A DNA stretch of 64,000 nt. Source: Parus major. Lineage: Eukaryota; Chordata; Aves; Passeriformes; Paridae. Shown here one piece after another: positions 1-11,450 of the stretch (position 1 is the stretch's first letter; the number at the start of each line of letters is the position of its first letter). Below the pieces are notes generated by a model. That model was not told where the DNA came from, ran no database searches, and worked only from the letters and a program-made list of their open reading frames with translations. The stretch is taken from NCBI RefSeq assembly GCF_001522545.3, contig NC_031770.1:10274372-10338371 (forward strand), in the 5' to 3' direction. Both the position numbers and the translations under genes were made by a program.

Positions 1-3000
1 AAATCCTTGGATTGGCTGAAAGAATGTTCAGTTTCATATTTGAATTCTTGAGTTTCTTAAAGAAAATCAAGGCATATACAAAACGAGGCCATTATGAAAA
101 ATATTCTGCAAACTCAATCCTGGGTTAATGGATATTCCCATTTTTCTACTGGTATAGACTGCTTGAGTTTGGTCCTGGTTTTCTACAGGGATGAACAAGC
201 AATGTAGCTGCTGCACATGTACACCACACCTACAGAAGTCTATTTAAGCAATGGCAGTGTCTCAATAAATTATTGCATCATGCTAACATTACCATTCCAC
301 ACTGGCATGCCTGCAGCCACACTAGATATCCTATGAAGGTGTTCCTAACTGCTCGTGAAAAATAAACCAATCCCAAAAAAACAAAAAACTTGTGATGAAA
401 AGAGTTTGGTTTCTTTGTTTAACAGTAAAAAATGGTTCGGACTGTTGGTTTTGGGTATTTTTTCAGTAATTGAGATTTCATACTGACATCCAAGGGTAAC
501 ATCTCAACCCACGATAAAAATGAATATTAAAGTTTAATATGCCAGTAGTTGAAGGCCTGTGGTAGCAGATGTGACCTGTATTTCCCAACTGGCTAACACA
601 AAAAATCCTCATGTCATTCTAAGGTCAGTTCAAGCTTGAGAACAATGATGTTGTAAATTTGTTAGGAATAACCCAGAGCTGCCAGCTTCTGATTTAAAAG
701 AACTTCAGTTTTCACTTGATAGGCTTCAGCTGGAACAAACAGTAAATTATAAGGAATCAACAGAAGGGATTTAACCCAGTGTCAGCAGAGAAATATTTCT
801 TGGAACAAAATTAATTGTCATTCATCACATCAATTAGAAGTTGGGGAGTGCAATTCCATGGCAGTTTAAAACAATTTCAGTCATAGCTGACTCATTCCTG
901 TAATTTATTCCTTCCCCTGCATAAACTGCACAGTCCCATCTACCTTTGCACTGATTTGATTGTGGTGAATCAGTTCAGGGAGCTGGAGGATGATAAAGAG
1001 CCTACAACAGAGCAGCAATTAGCTTTCAGCCAGCTCCCATCACTCGATGTTGTGCTGCACAAACACCGGGAATGGTGCAGGAGAAGGGGGAAGGCTGGCA
1101 CAGCCCAGGCCACAGCAGAGCCCATCTGTCAGCAGCCTCAGCTCTCATGTCCCAGCACACTGCTGCTGCTGGTTCCCACCTTCATCCAGAGCTCCCTCGG
1201 GCAGGGCCAGGGACAACCAGCACTGCTCCACCAGAGACAGAGTCTGTGCCACCCATTCCACCACAAGGCACACCCTGGGGCCCGAATTTCTCCGGCACTT
1301 TCTGCACCCAGGGCAGCGACTGACCTGGCATCAGCCACCCACGGCTGCTGTTTGCTATGGGGCTCGTTTCAGCTGCCCTTGATCTGCCACAGTTACCAGA
1401 AAGCCAAGGAAGTGGATAAGGAACCACCTTCCTCCCAGACACCACCTCGTGCTTGGATCAGTGCTAGTTCTGGTGAGAGAATGGACAGAACACATTGCAA
1501 AGCTGACCGATGCTTTTAGCGGGCATTTAAAGAGAGAAAGCCTGCAGGACAGACACTCTTTTGCTTCTTAATTTTGTGCTGTATCTGAAATAAAACTCAT
1601 GATTTAGAAAACCTGTGCAAAATGCAGATAACCATAATTTCCACAAACAAGACAACTCATTTGCTCCTGGTATCTCTTCCAGTTTTATCTTGAAACCAGT
1701 AATTAATCCTGTCTTAGCCGTATGCCAACCACCTTTATGTCTGCACAGAAAGCAATCATTATTAGTCAACTAACAAAACCATCCTTCAAGCAGAGTACCT
1801 CAGGTCATCAAAATTTTACCTCTGCTTTGTCTTCTCGCCCACGTTAGACACAAACCACACTACTAAAAACTATGTTTCAACAACAAGAACAATGTAACTT
1901 GGTACAGCTGACGAAGTCAACACCTACCCCTGGTTACCACTGTCCTTTAGGGTTAAAAATAAACAACTGGTTTTCAATTTGATTTCCCCGAGCTGCTGCT
2001 TTTATGTGATGGGATAAACAACTGGGAGGGTAAAATTCCCAGTCATCTCAAGCCATATTTCCCTGCCAGCGCTACGTGGTTACTCAGAAGTCAATTCAAA
2101 CCAAATTCATACCGTGAATATTCATGTCAGAATTCTGGGATCTGCCTCTGAACTTGACAGTACTGAGCTAAACACGCTGAAGAATGCAAACCCTACATTT
2201 AAAAATGCAAATACATGAAAAATACTTTTGTCTTCAACTGTTTGGTTTCAGGTGTAATTAACTTTTACAAAAGAAGTTCTTCACCTTTCTGAATAATTCA
2301 TTTAAAGTTCAGAAAAATCAGTGGAGTTGTAAGCAGAGAAGTCCATTGTCCTCCTTCAAAGCTATAAAACCTAAGGTACAGATCTCGTTGCAGCCCATCA
2401 AGTTTATGGAAAAGGGAACAATTTCTCCAGCAGCTTTAGGCAGCTAAAGATGCATATAAGTACCAGGAGGATTTTGTAAGGTATCTTTAAGCCGGCTAGG
2501 CAGCTAACTCCCGTTTTTTGTTAACAGCAGATAATCATCTAACCCGATTAGAAACTTCTAAATCCGAGTAGCACCTTCTGTACCTGTTACCTGCACATCA
2601 AAGTGAGCATCCACAAAGCTTGAGAGTGGTTTGAGTAATCAACCTGAGGCTGTTCTGCATGAGTTTTGTTTTTATTCAAAAGCAGGTCAACAATAAGTTT
2701 GCAACACCAATTTCCATCCCAAAGACAGCTTCCCATAAGCAGTTTCTAACTTTCAAATAGCAGATTAAAAACTGTAATTGCTCAGATAAGATAAACCAGC
2801 ACCACATTCAGGGGACAGTCAGGAATTCAGCAGCAGCTCTCCTTTAACTCAAAAGAATTCCAGCCTTTCCCAAGCCATGAATTCCCATATTTGCGTGGCT
2901 CACTGTGTTACATTATGTATAGCCCCGAAGACAAGCAAACAGATGAGGTTATTTCTCAACCCGTTTTGTTCCCCAGTTCAGTTCACGACCCAGCTGCACA

Positions 3001-6000
3001 AACAGCTACACCAGCACAAGGCTGGGGCACAGACACGAACTGGGGCCCGGGATACAGCAGGATGTTCCCGGCAGGAATCTCGGAGCTCATCCCACAGCAC
3101 ACCTGGTGGGGCACACAAACCTTTACCACCACCGTCAATTCTCCTGGAAATCCCATACTAATAAGCAGGTCGTCTGCCGGTTCATAAACCACTGAGCCTC
3201 TGGGAATTACACTTGTACAGGTAATTTCAGTGGAATTAGTCATTCCCACCCACAAGTGAAGATTTCTTGCTCGTTTGATCCAGATAGCTGGTTTACAATT
3301 GAAGGGATTTGGTCAATTCACTCTCAAGACTAACTCTTCTGAGAGTGCTTAAGATGAAGCAGCTGCTAAGTTTCAGAACTTATTTACAAAGACGAACAAA
3401 ACTGTATCCAAATTAAATGCTTTTCAACTCTTACTGTTGTATTTCTCCCAAACAAGAAAGCTTTCTTAACCAGCTGCTGATGGAAACTGTTTCATTAATT
3501 ATCCCTTGAAAACTCTCAGCACCACACCCATCACACACAGGGATTCTTTTCCTTACTTAAATGCTAATTGCCTCTCACGAGACACCAGTTCAATCATTCT
3601 GCACAGTTCATCAGAAGACAGTTTAATGATCCAGTCTTTTCACTGGGTTTTTACACGATCTGGAGACTGAGGGAAGTTTACATTTAGGCATCTTTGAAAT
3701 CCCAAAAGGCTCAAGGAAATCAGCGAGAAAGATACGTGCAAAGAGCAGGATCGAGTCCCAGGTCCCTGACAGTGCTTCCCACGTAAAAGAAAAATGTTAC
3801 TGGACAGGTCTGACATTTATTCCCCAATTTTTTAGTCGGTGACTTCTTCACTCTGTACTAAAACGACAGGAAGAGCCTGTATTTCATTCTACCATCATCA
3901 TCATCTTTTCTTTCTTTTTTGCTGTTTTTTTTTAAGCACATGAAGGGTGCTTGCTTACATAAAGGGATACAATCGTGAACTGATAAAAGCATCTAAATAT
4001 ATCTCTGTGAGGTCAGAACATGGCAGAACAGGGATAACACACTAGGAATTTTTGTAAACCGCACTCACAGGCACAAATTCTTCTCCAAACCACACTAAGC
4101 ACTGTCCAGTGCAGGGCCAGGAGTTGGACTCCAGTGATCCCTGTGGGGATCCCTGTTCCAGCTATGATTCCATAATAAGCACTCATATGAACACAGACTA
4201 TGACACACCATAAACATGAAGCACTCATCCTGTGATTGCACATGCACCCAACCTTCTTCCTAAAGCAACTGTTAACATGGTGGTTAAAAATGATTTAGGG
4301 ACTATTATTGCATATACCTGAAAAATAAATTGAAGTTTGAATTTAAAAAGTAAATGGATGGCTACTTACTTCAAAACCACTAATGCATTTCTACCATAGA
4401 GTAATAGAAAATGTAATAAAGAGATATACTAAGAAAAAAATCCCAAACCAACAACCTGTGAGAGGGACAAAAATGATTTCAAGCTTTTGGAAGGCAATCA
4501 ATCCTAATGGCCTTCAAGAAACATTAACATTAAAAAGAAGTTTAAAAATCTCATTATTTTGATGAAATACATGGGGTTTTTTTCTATATTCTGTGCTCTC
4601 TACAGAAAACTTATTGCCATAATCGGTTCACTCTTGCCAATATCTTCCCTCCACCCCGCCTTTGGCCTATTCTTGGCAAGTTTGAGAATTATACACTTCA
4701 AGCTCTACCTACAAGAAACCCCCCAATCTCTACTATGCAGACTGCAAATTCTTCAAAAAGAAGCAATTGATGTTTTTTTTACCGCAGGAAACGAAACCAA
4801 ATCCAGTAAAAGACAAAGACCTGGAATGTCAGCCTTCGGTGCTCTTCCGACAGAGCTGCTTTAATCACTTGGCAGCACAAGGCTGACAGCACACACAGGA
4901 AAAGTTCTCCAAGTAACCAACTCGGAGAAGTTTCACAACCGGCCTGAAGTAAAGATTTTGCATGATCATCTGACACATTTGTCAAAAAGTCAGTGATCTG
5001 TCGAGAAAGAACAAGACACCAAAGAGCTTGGCTGAGGATTTTAATTGGTGCTGCTCAATCTTTTTCATGTCCTCTGGTTAATTTGGAGCAATACGACCAC
5101 ACAGATCGGTGACGAGTCAGCCCAGCTTCCTGACTGCTGTGACAATATTGGCTGTGGTAGGAGACACATAATCCTACATTTCAAACACGATCAGCACCGA
5201 CACACCCTTTTGTCACTACCATTTTTCCCCCTTCAGGTGGATTTACACAGCCAACAGGAAAAATCGCTGTCAGAGCTGGATCCACTTCGAAAATAGCTGC
5301 ACCAGGTGGCAGTAAAATGACAATTCCTCAGGGTCTCAGCACTGACAAGTCACCATGGAGCAGCACTCCTCCTCCGAAAGACTTGGTTCTCCAAGGAACC
5401 TTTGCCAGGGTAGGCAAGAAGACGAAGACTCAAATTCTGCTCTTTTTTTCCCCTCACCGTGACTTATTCATACAGACATTTGCCCAGATTTGCCAGCACA
5501 GAACATTACTCCACTTTATCCATTCTCATTTCTCATCAAACACTGTTTTTTCTCTGAGCAAACATCACTTCTCCACTGATCTCCTCAGCAGTGTCTTCAT
5601 TACCCAGAAGTATTTAAAAATTTCAGGAGCAGCTTCCAGGCAGTAATAATAAATCTTTTGACTACCTTTTGACACTGTGTCCATTAGGAACAACCTCTGG
5701 GGAGATTAGTGAGTTTTACCTATTATGAAACAGGGCATCAGACAGCCAGCTAGCACTCCCAGCCATCGAAAGCATGACCTTCAAAAACAAGTCCCTTCAG
5801 CAGTGCTACCTCTTGCTCCATTTTCCCCATCGTGGGGAACAGAAACGAGCACAAACCCAAGCAAAACCACTTTACAGGTGACGAGGTGACAGAATGACTT
5901 TAAATACGTTCTATTTTTTATGCTCTAGCCGTAGATTCCCTACAGCCATACGGCTCAGTACTGCACAACATCTCCTTTAGAAAGTCACACGTCCAAAGCA

Positions 6001-6299
6001 AGTAGCAAACCCAGAGTTTCTTTTAAGCCAAAATATTTTGACTCTGACAGTATTACATTTTTAGGTACAAGATAAACATTCTGTATTTTAATCCACCTCC
6101 ACGGCAGTATTGTTTTGTTAAAGATACCTATCTTCTCGAGTTGTTTATAGCCCCGGGAAGAACAAAAAAAAAAACAAAAAAACCAAACCATTACAAATTA
6201 AATCTGCCGAATGAGAAAAGCCGATTCTCCGTTTCGTTTCTTCCACGCATTTCGTAACAATTCAGCTCTCAGTCAGCTCCTCCGGTGCTTTATCAGGCA

Positions 6300-6430
6300 T
6301 TACGGCTGGGTGACGGAGCGCCAGGGCAGGCTCTGCATCCGAAGCGAGCCCCGAGCGGGCCCCGCTCAGCCCGGTGTCATCTGCCGCCCCCACCCTCGGT
6401 GACAGCACCGGAGCCTGACGCCAGAACGGA
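6300..6430. other. Small CpG-rich patch upstream of the island
   Basis: This 130-base stretch (GACGGAGCGCCAGG, CGAAGCGAGCCCCGAGCGGG) is clearly richer in CpG than its surroundings. It could be an outlying CpG shore element or an unrecognised 5' UTR exon. No convincing splice pair was found. Confidence 0.35.
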
Positions 6431-6678
6431 GCTTCAAGAAAAGCACGAAACCGCTTTGAACAGCTTGGGAAAAGAACTAGATTCAGGGCTGGCTCTCTTT
6501 AAGACGGTGAGCAGTAATTTGCCAGAAATTTCCTCAAAGGACAACGCTATAATAATGTTTTCTCAATAACTCGCAGATGATATGTCTAGCATGTAATTTT
6601 GTGCCCGGCCAGACTAAACTTCAGTGCACAAACCAAGTCTTTCTATCCAAAATGTATTAAAAATAAAGAAAAAAAGAA

Positions 6679-6699
6679 GGGGGGGTGGGGAGGGAAGGG
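6679..6699 (+). repeat. G-quadruplex motif
   Basis: The runs GGGGGGG-T-GGGG-A-GGG-AA-GGG, preceded by an A-rich tract, are nearly the same arrangement as the G-rich run at 25021-25041. Confidence 0.8.
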
Positions 6700-7321
6700 A
6701 AAAACCCACAAGGGGGAAAAAAACAACAACCGAACCACACAAGCTCTTATTTCGCATAGTTAAAACTAACCACGAGTATTTAATAATCAACCCCAATAGC
6801 ACCGAGCATTTTGGGAAGTCGGATTAAAGGGTTACTCAAGTAACTTTCACCACAAATTTTTGCAGGATGACTAATGAGTCGCGAGCTGCAGTTCAGCCAC
6901 AATCCCTGCGAGTAACCTGAAGTCCCCTCCTGACGCGGCACAGGATGTGTCAGGAAGTTTGGAAGGGCTGAAAAGCATCATCTCTTGAAGGAGCACATAT
7001 ATTCAGGCGAACTCCAACAAAACCAACATTTTCTCCCCTTTCAGCTCCACCAAAGCCCACACTTGAGTGCCACCGCCTCAGCACTACACAGGCTACAATC
7101 GCGAGGCGGATGTTAATAATTAAGCCGGTGAGTGGGAGCGGGCTAATGAGGTGATCCCATGAGCAGTGCGAGCGTCCCCGCTCCGCCACCGCCGCCCTCT
7201 GTCCCTCCCCTCCAGCCAAGGAGCGGACTGCAGCAGCTCCCGGCACTGCCGCAGCCCCACGGCTTTCTCTGGAAAAACCTCACAGCTTCGGCACCACCAA
7301 CGCCACCTCCCCACGGCTAAA

Positions 7322-7370
7322 TGAATAAAATAAAATTAAAATAAAAAAAAAATAAAAAAAAAATAAAAGC
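7322..7370. repeat. A-rich (AAAAT/AAAATA) simple repeat inside the CpG island
   Basis: Repeated AAATAAAA-like units form a 49-base stretch without G or C, flanked directly by CpG-rich sequence (CCCCACGG before, GCGAGGAC after). Poly(dA:dT) tracts exclude nucleosomes, but its role here is unknown. Confidence 0.8.
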
Positions 7371-7795
7371 GAGGACAAACGCACGGCGGGCTGAGCTGGC
7401 CCGAGTTTCATCCCTGCCCAGCGCACTGTGCCTCTCCCCGCCGCTCTGGCTGCAACATGTGCCAGCACTGCCGGGGCAGGGACACCGCACCCGCGTGCTG
7501 GGACCCTGCCCTGCCGCCGCCTGCCACCTCCCATTCCCGGAAAAGGGAAAAACAAAAAAAAATCTAGCCCTAAAAAAAACCCCAAATTTATGTCTCCTGC
7601 CGCTCGCCCCCCGCGCCGCCAGCTCGCAGCGGTCACTACGCAAATAAGCGAGAGGCGACGGGGAAGGAAAACCTCGCGACCTGGAAAAACCAAGAGAGGT
7701 AAAAAATAAGTTGGAAAACGGGGCTTTTTTTTTGCCCCCCGTCCCTCCCCAGCCGCTCCGGCAGCGCCGGCGGCGGCCGAGCCCCCCGCCCGTAC

Positions 7796-7899
7796 CTTGC
7801 CAGGCTGCCGCGGGGCTCCGCCGGGGTTCTTGCTGCCGCCGCCTCCGCATCCACCATGCTTTGTCCGGCCGCGGGCTGCCCTCGCCGCGGGCTCCCACC
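7796..7899 (-). other. B3GNT2: Presumed B3GNT2 first exon (3' part; 5' part lost in gap)
   Basis: On the minus strand the GC-rich sequence runs from the assembly gap to a near-ideal donor, GGCAAG/GTACGGG, with the exon ending at 7796. It contains an ATG at 7857-7855 in strong context (A at -3, G at +4). The ATG opens a frame MVDAEAAAARTPAEPRGSLA that runs to the donor, leaving two bases of the next codon. B3GNT2 normally starts in its second exon, so this is either an upstream ORF in the 5' UTR or an alternative N-terminus. The 5' limit is unknown because of the N run. An exon of some other gene is not excluded. Confidence 0.4.
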
Positions 7900-8429
7900 N
7901 NNNNNNNNNNNNNNNNNNNNNNNNNNNNNNNNNNNNNNNNNNNNNNNNNNNNNNNNNNNNNNNNNNNNNNNNNNNNNNNNNNNNNNNNNNNNNNNNNNNN
8001 NNNNNNNNNNNNNNNNNNNNNNNNNNNNNNNNNNNNNNNNNNNNNNNNNNNNNNNNNNNNNNNNNNNNNNNNNNNNNNNNNNNNNNNNNNNNNNNNNNNN
8101 NNNNNNNNNNNNNNNNNNNNNNNNNNNNNNNNNNNNNNNNNNNNNNNNNNNNNNNNNNNNNNNNNNNNNNNNNNNNNNNNNNNNNNNNNNNNNNNNNNNN
8201 NNNNNNNNNNNNNNNNNNNNNNNNNNNNNNNNNNNNNNNNNNNNNNNNNNNNNNNNNNNNNNNNNNNNNNNNNNNNNNNNNNNNNNNNNNNNNNNNNNNN
8301 NNNNNNNNNNNNNNNNNNNNNNNNNNNNNNNNNNNNNNNNNNNNNNNNNNNNNNNNNNNNNNNNNNNNNNNNNNNNNNNNNNNNNNNNNNNNNNNNNNNN
8401 NNNNNNNNNNNNNNNNNNNNNNNNNNNNN
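7900..8429. other. Assembly gap (530 N)
   Basis: All bases are N. The gap sits inside the CpG island, so it probably hides very GC-rich sequence including the transcription start. Open frames running through it on either strand are artefacts. Confidence 0.99.
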
Positions 8430-8514
8430 GGCCCCGTCCCCGGCGGGACACGGTGTTCTCCCGCCGCCCCCCCGGCTCCGCGGGGCCCAGGCTGTAGAGC
8501 TGGAAGGTATTTAC

Positions 8515-8620
8515 CTCAGAAAAGGTGTTTGTATTACTGCAGGAGCCAGGGGAAGGCGGCAGACTCCGCCGCGTTGCCGCTGTTCTCCTTCCAGCCGGGC
8601 CAGATGCCGCTCCCTACCTG
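8515..8620 (-). other. Possible alternative first exon ending at a donor in the CpG island
   Basis: The minus strand reads TTCTGAG/GTAAATACC with the exon ending at 8515, a good donor match within GC-rich sequence upstream (on the minus strand) of the main presumed first exon. A second donor-like site, CACAG/GTAGGG, lies near 8617. The 5' end given is arbitrary. This may be alternative B3GNT2 first-exon use, or chance. Confidence 0.25.
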
Positions 8621-8800
8621 TGGAAACGGCCCCAGACCAGGCACCCTCCTCCTGGGGGTGGCCCCGGGTGACACCTGGCTCCTGTGCCAGCCCTGGTGTG
8701 CTGGCAGCGGGCGCTGTGTCCGTCTGTGCGCACCGCGGGACGCCGGCCGTTCCCTTAGGACGATTTTCCCTCGGTTTTTTTTTTCCCCACGGCACCAAGA

Positions 8801-11069
8801 GAAAGAGGAAAACCCCTCAGCCCTGCCTAGAAATGCGGTGCCACGCCACTTTTTAATGTTTCTTCTTTGAAAGAAACATTCTTCTTTGCACCTGACTCAG
8901 CTTTTCGTGGAAGTCTTCAAAGGTTTTGTTGCTGAGTCCAGGAGGGAGAAGCAGAGGGTCATTTAGGCTGTCAAGGCTTCCCTTAGTTAAGAAGTTTTGT
9001 GAGAAATACCGATTTCGGAAATTCGCCCTCCAGTGCTGATACTAAATCATGCATGACTCATTCATTAGTAACCTCTTGTTGTTGTTGTTGTTTGCTTACT
9101 TGGTAGGTTGATGAGCCTACAAATCCTAGCCAGACGTCCCTGTGGAAATAAACCAAAGGAAACTCTCAGGAACCCAGGATGCTTACTGGAATAAAACATA
9201 GAAATGTGTGCTGCTGCAGGAAAGAGGGCACATCTTGTTGTGGACAGGTCAATATCAACCAGCAGATTTGCAGTTCCCACAGACTGAACCTCTCAGCTTT
9301 TTTGTCCTACACAGGATGAAACTGAACACATGCCATTTGTTTCTATTTTTACCACCTGCATTCTCAATCCAGTATAAGGAGAGGCCCAACCAAAGGAATT
9401 GTCTCAATGTCACTTGGCACGATCACTTAAAAATTGTTTTCATTGCAAAGGGAGGGGTAAGAATGTCCCTGTGATCCATGGAAATACAGGTTATTCACGC
9501 CCATTGTAAAGCACTCATTTTCATCACCAGTATTCAATAGCTGCTGTGCACAGCCCTAAACACAACTAGTTTGGGAAACAGCATCAGTTCCCACTGCACA
9601 TCCCCAGCTCCCCGTACTCTGTGTTAAATATTGGATGCCAATAGGAAACCTGCTGCAAGTCTCTTGGAGCTGCTCTAAAATCTTTGCTCAGGAGTCTGGA
9701 AGAAACGTCCTCATTCACAGCGCATTGGTAGAGACGTTGCATATTTCATCCTTCTTCAAATATTTATATATGTACTTCACGTTTGAGTAAAGCTGTCCTT
9801 TTCATCAGAGCAGGAAGATTACAGTAAAGGGAGGAATTACCCTAAATCTGCAAACATCATTGTCCATTAAGTAACAGGAGGGTTTGAAAGGAGAATTGAG
9901 TGTCTGGCAGCCAGGAGCTTGGCTCCACTGCACAGGAGATCTCATAATGATATGTTTTGAGATCAACTGAAAAAAGCTGGTCATGGAAACCTTCATGGAG
10001 GGAGATGTTTTAATCCCAATGTATTCCTTGATCCACTCTGCAACTGGGCCTCAAAAGTGGACTGAAGGAAGGAAAATACCCAGAACCAGCACTGCCATTG
10101 CCCACAGCACGTTTCAAACCACTCCTGACTGTGATGCCCCTGCTGTGCCCTAAAAACCCCAGGGGAGGTGAGGCCGGGGCTCTCCCAAGCAGGACATTCA
10201 GCCTTCCCTGGATCCAAATCCATAAATCACACCAGGCAAAGCCCTAAGCCCCGGGATGTTTCTTACCTGGTTCTGCCAATTAAAAGGTCCTGGATGGGGC
10301 AGGACAGCAGGGACCACATCTCAGCACAGATGGAAAACTTCTCCTGAGTGGCTGCTTGTGCTGGGGTGAAACCAAGTGAGGCCTGGAAAATGTGTGGTTA
10401 AAGTTGTTGTGCAGTTTGCTTCCATGGAAGAAGAAGCAGGGTTTTCATGTTTCAGGTCTGCAAAGCCAAGTTTTGTGACAGACACAGCAGTAAATCATTG
10501 CACTTTTTTGTTCCCTCTCCTGAGAAAGAGAGCAAATAATTTTGACTGCAGCAGCTTTAATTTGATCTGAATCTGGAATAACATTTTTGCCTGCGTATTC
10601 AAAAGCACCACCTTCACTCAGCATCATGATGCAAACAATGAGATGCAGTGTACAGCCCTTGTTAGGGAGTTGCAGGGAGTTTTCCTGGGAGCTGGGTACT
10701 GGGAAGCTGTGTGCTCAGGGCATCGGTGTCACGTCATTTGGTGACACAAATTCTCATTGCCCAAGTTTTTCCATAGGTAGTGTGGCGTGCATGACAGCCA
10801 GAAAAGAGAATCTTTTAAAAAGTTCAACTTTCATTTTGTATCAAGTTCAAAATCATTGTGGGGTTTTTAACCTTTTTTCTTTTTTTAATTCTTTTTTCCC
10901 CAGGCTATTTATTTACAGTATTTGAGTTCACTGTAATAAAAGCTGACCTGGGGACTGCTGCGTTCACATCAATGGGAACGAGCTATGTACACTGGCCTTT
11001 TCTCTAGCATTTGCCTGTTAATTAATAATTGGTACATTGCCAGGAGCAAAGGAGAAGTAGGAACGAGGT
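8801..11069. other. Intergenic sequence, no gene recognised
   Basis: This is the upstream flank of the first CpG island. It holds a perfect 10-bp inverted repeat at 8855-8880, a (TTG)5 run at about 9077-9091 and a 7-bp inverted repeat around TCACGTCA at 10727-10748. No protein-coding match or known transposable element was seen. Confidence 0.5.
8855..8880. repeat. Perfect 10-bp inverted repeat, 6-nt loop
   Basis: AATGTTTCTT (8855-8864), CTTTGA, AAGAAACATT (8871-8880) form an exact hairpin at the border of the CpG island. Confidence 0.9.
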
Positions 11070-11089
11070 TCAGGTTATAAAATCTGCAA

Positions 11090-11450
11090 GGTTATCTCGC
11101 TGTCCCTGCAGCAAAGCAGAGCCAAGGCGCTGACAGAAGGGCTGTGGCTGTGGGCCATCGCCCCAGGGCCATGTGCTGCATTCCCGGGGGAGCCACATCC
11201 CAGCACTCCCGGAGCCTTCGCGGTGGCTGCCGGCACGTCTTCCCCCAGCCACGGGAAAGCAGAGGGCACAGGAATTTCCCTGCCTGTTGTCGGGATTCCC
11301 GGGTATCTGCCTGCAGCCACCCTTGGGAACGCGGCTGGCTTGTCCCCCAGTGCAGCTCAGCACGGGGGAGCAGCACCCGGCTCCGCAGAAACACGGAGTA
11401 GCTCCTTTCCCGGAGTCTGGCGTGGCTGGCAGTCATTGACATTGTGGAAG
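11090..11450. other. GC-rich, modestly CpG-rich intergenic patch
   Basis: The segment has elevated CpG (CTTCGCGGTGG, GGGAACGCGGC, GGCTCCGCAG) and overlapping open frames on both strands, typical of GC-rich DNA rather than of coding. It includes GGAATTTCCC at 11271-11280, whose complement GGGAAATTCC fits the NF-kappaB consensus. A minor promoter or enhancer is possible; no splice-supported exon was identified. Confidence 0.3.

Larger units (their letters stand above)
1..7139 (-). other. Presumed B3GNT2 intron 1; no exon recognised
   Basis: This is mostly AT-rich unique sequence with no recognisable protein match on either strand. The open frame at 956-1519 on the + strand (187 codons) has low-complexity, repeat-free content and no family I know. 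A small GC/CpG patch lies at 6300-6430 and a G-rich run at 6679-6699. (CAT)n occurs near 3892-3905. Confidence 0.5.
7140..8800 (-). promoter_or_regulatory. B3GNT2: CpG island, presumed B3GNT2 promoter
   Basis: A long GC- and CpG-rich block contrasts with AT-rich flanks and is broken by a run of N at its centre, as is common for GC-rich avian promoters. The strand is inferred from two good minus-strand splice donors (7796/7795 and 8515/8514) and from gene order: in human, B3GNT2 follows COMMD1 on the same strand, so a minus-strand B3GNT2 should start here. B3GNT2 is a Golgi beta-1,3-N-acetylglucosaminyltransferase that makes polylactosamine; its coding sequence is mostly in one downstream exon, which is not in this window. 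The CpG island is visible directly; the gene name is inference. Confidence 0.6.

Noticed and set aside
956..1519. 187-codon + strand open frame
   Set aside because: No domain or family recognised, competing frames on both strands, moderately GC-rich intronic DNA.
7690..7706. Plus-strand donor-like AGAG/GTAAAA in the CpG island, suggesting a divergent transcript
   Set aside because: A single donor match without any other + strand support; strand evidence favours minus.
7711..8856. Open frames of 357-381 codons on the + strand and 271 codons on the minus strand through the CpG island
   Set aside because: They are mostly X because they cross the 530-base N run. GC-rich flanks lack stops by composition.
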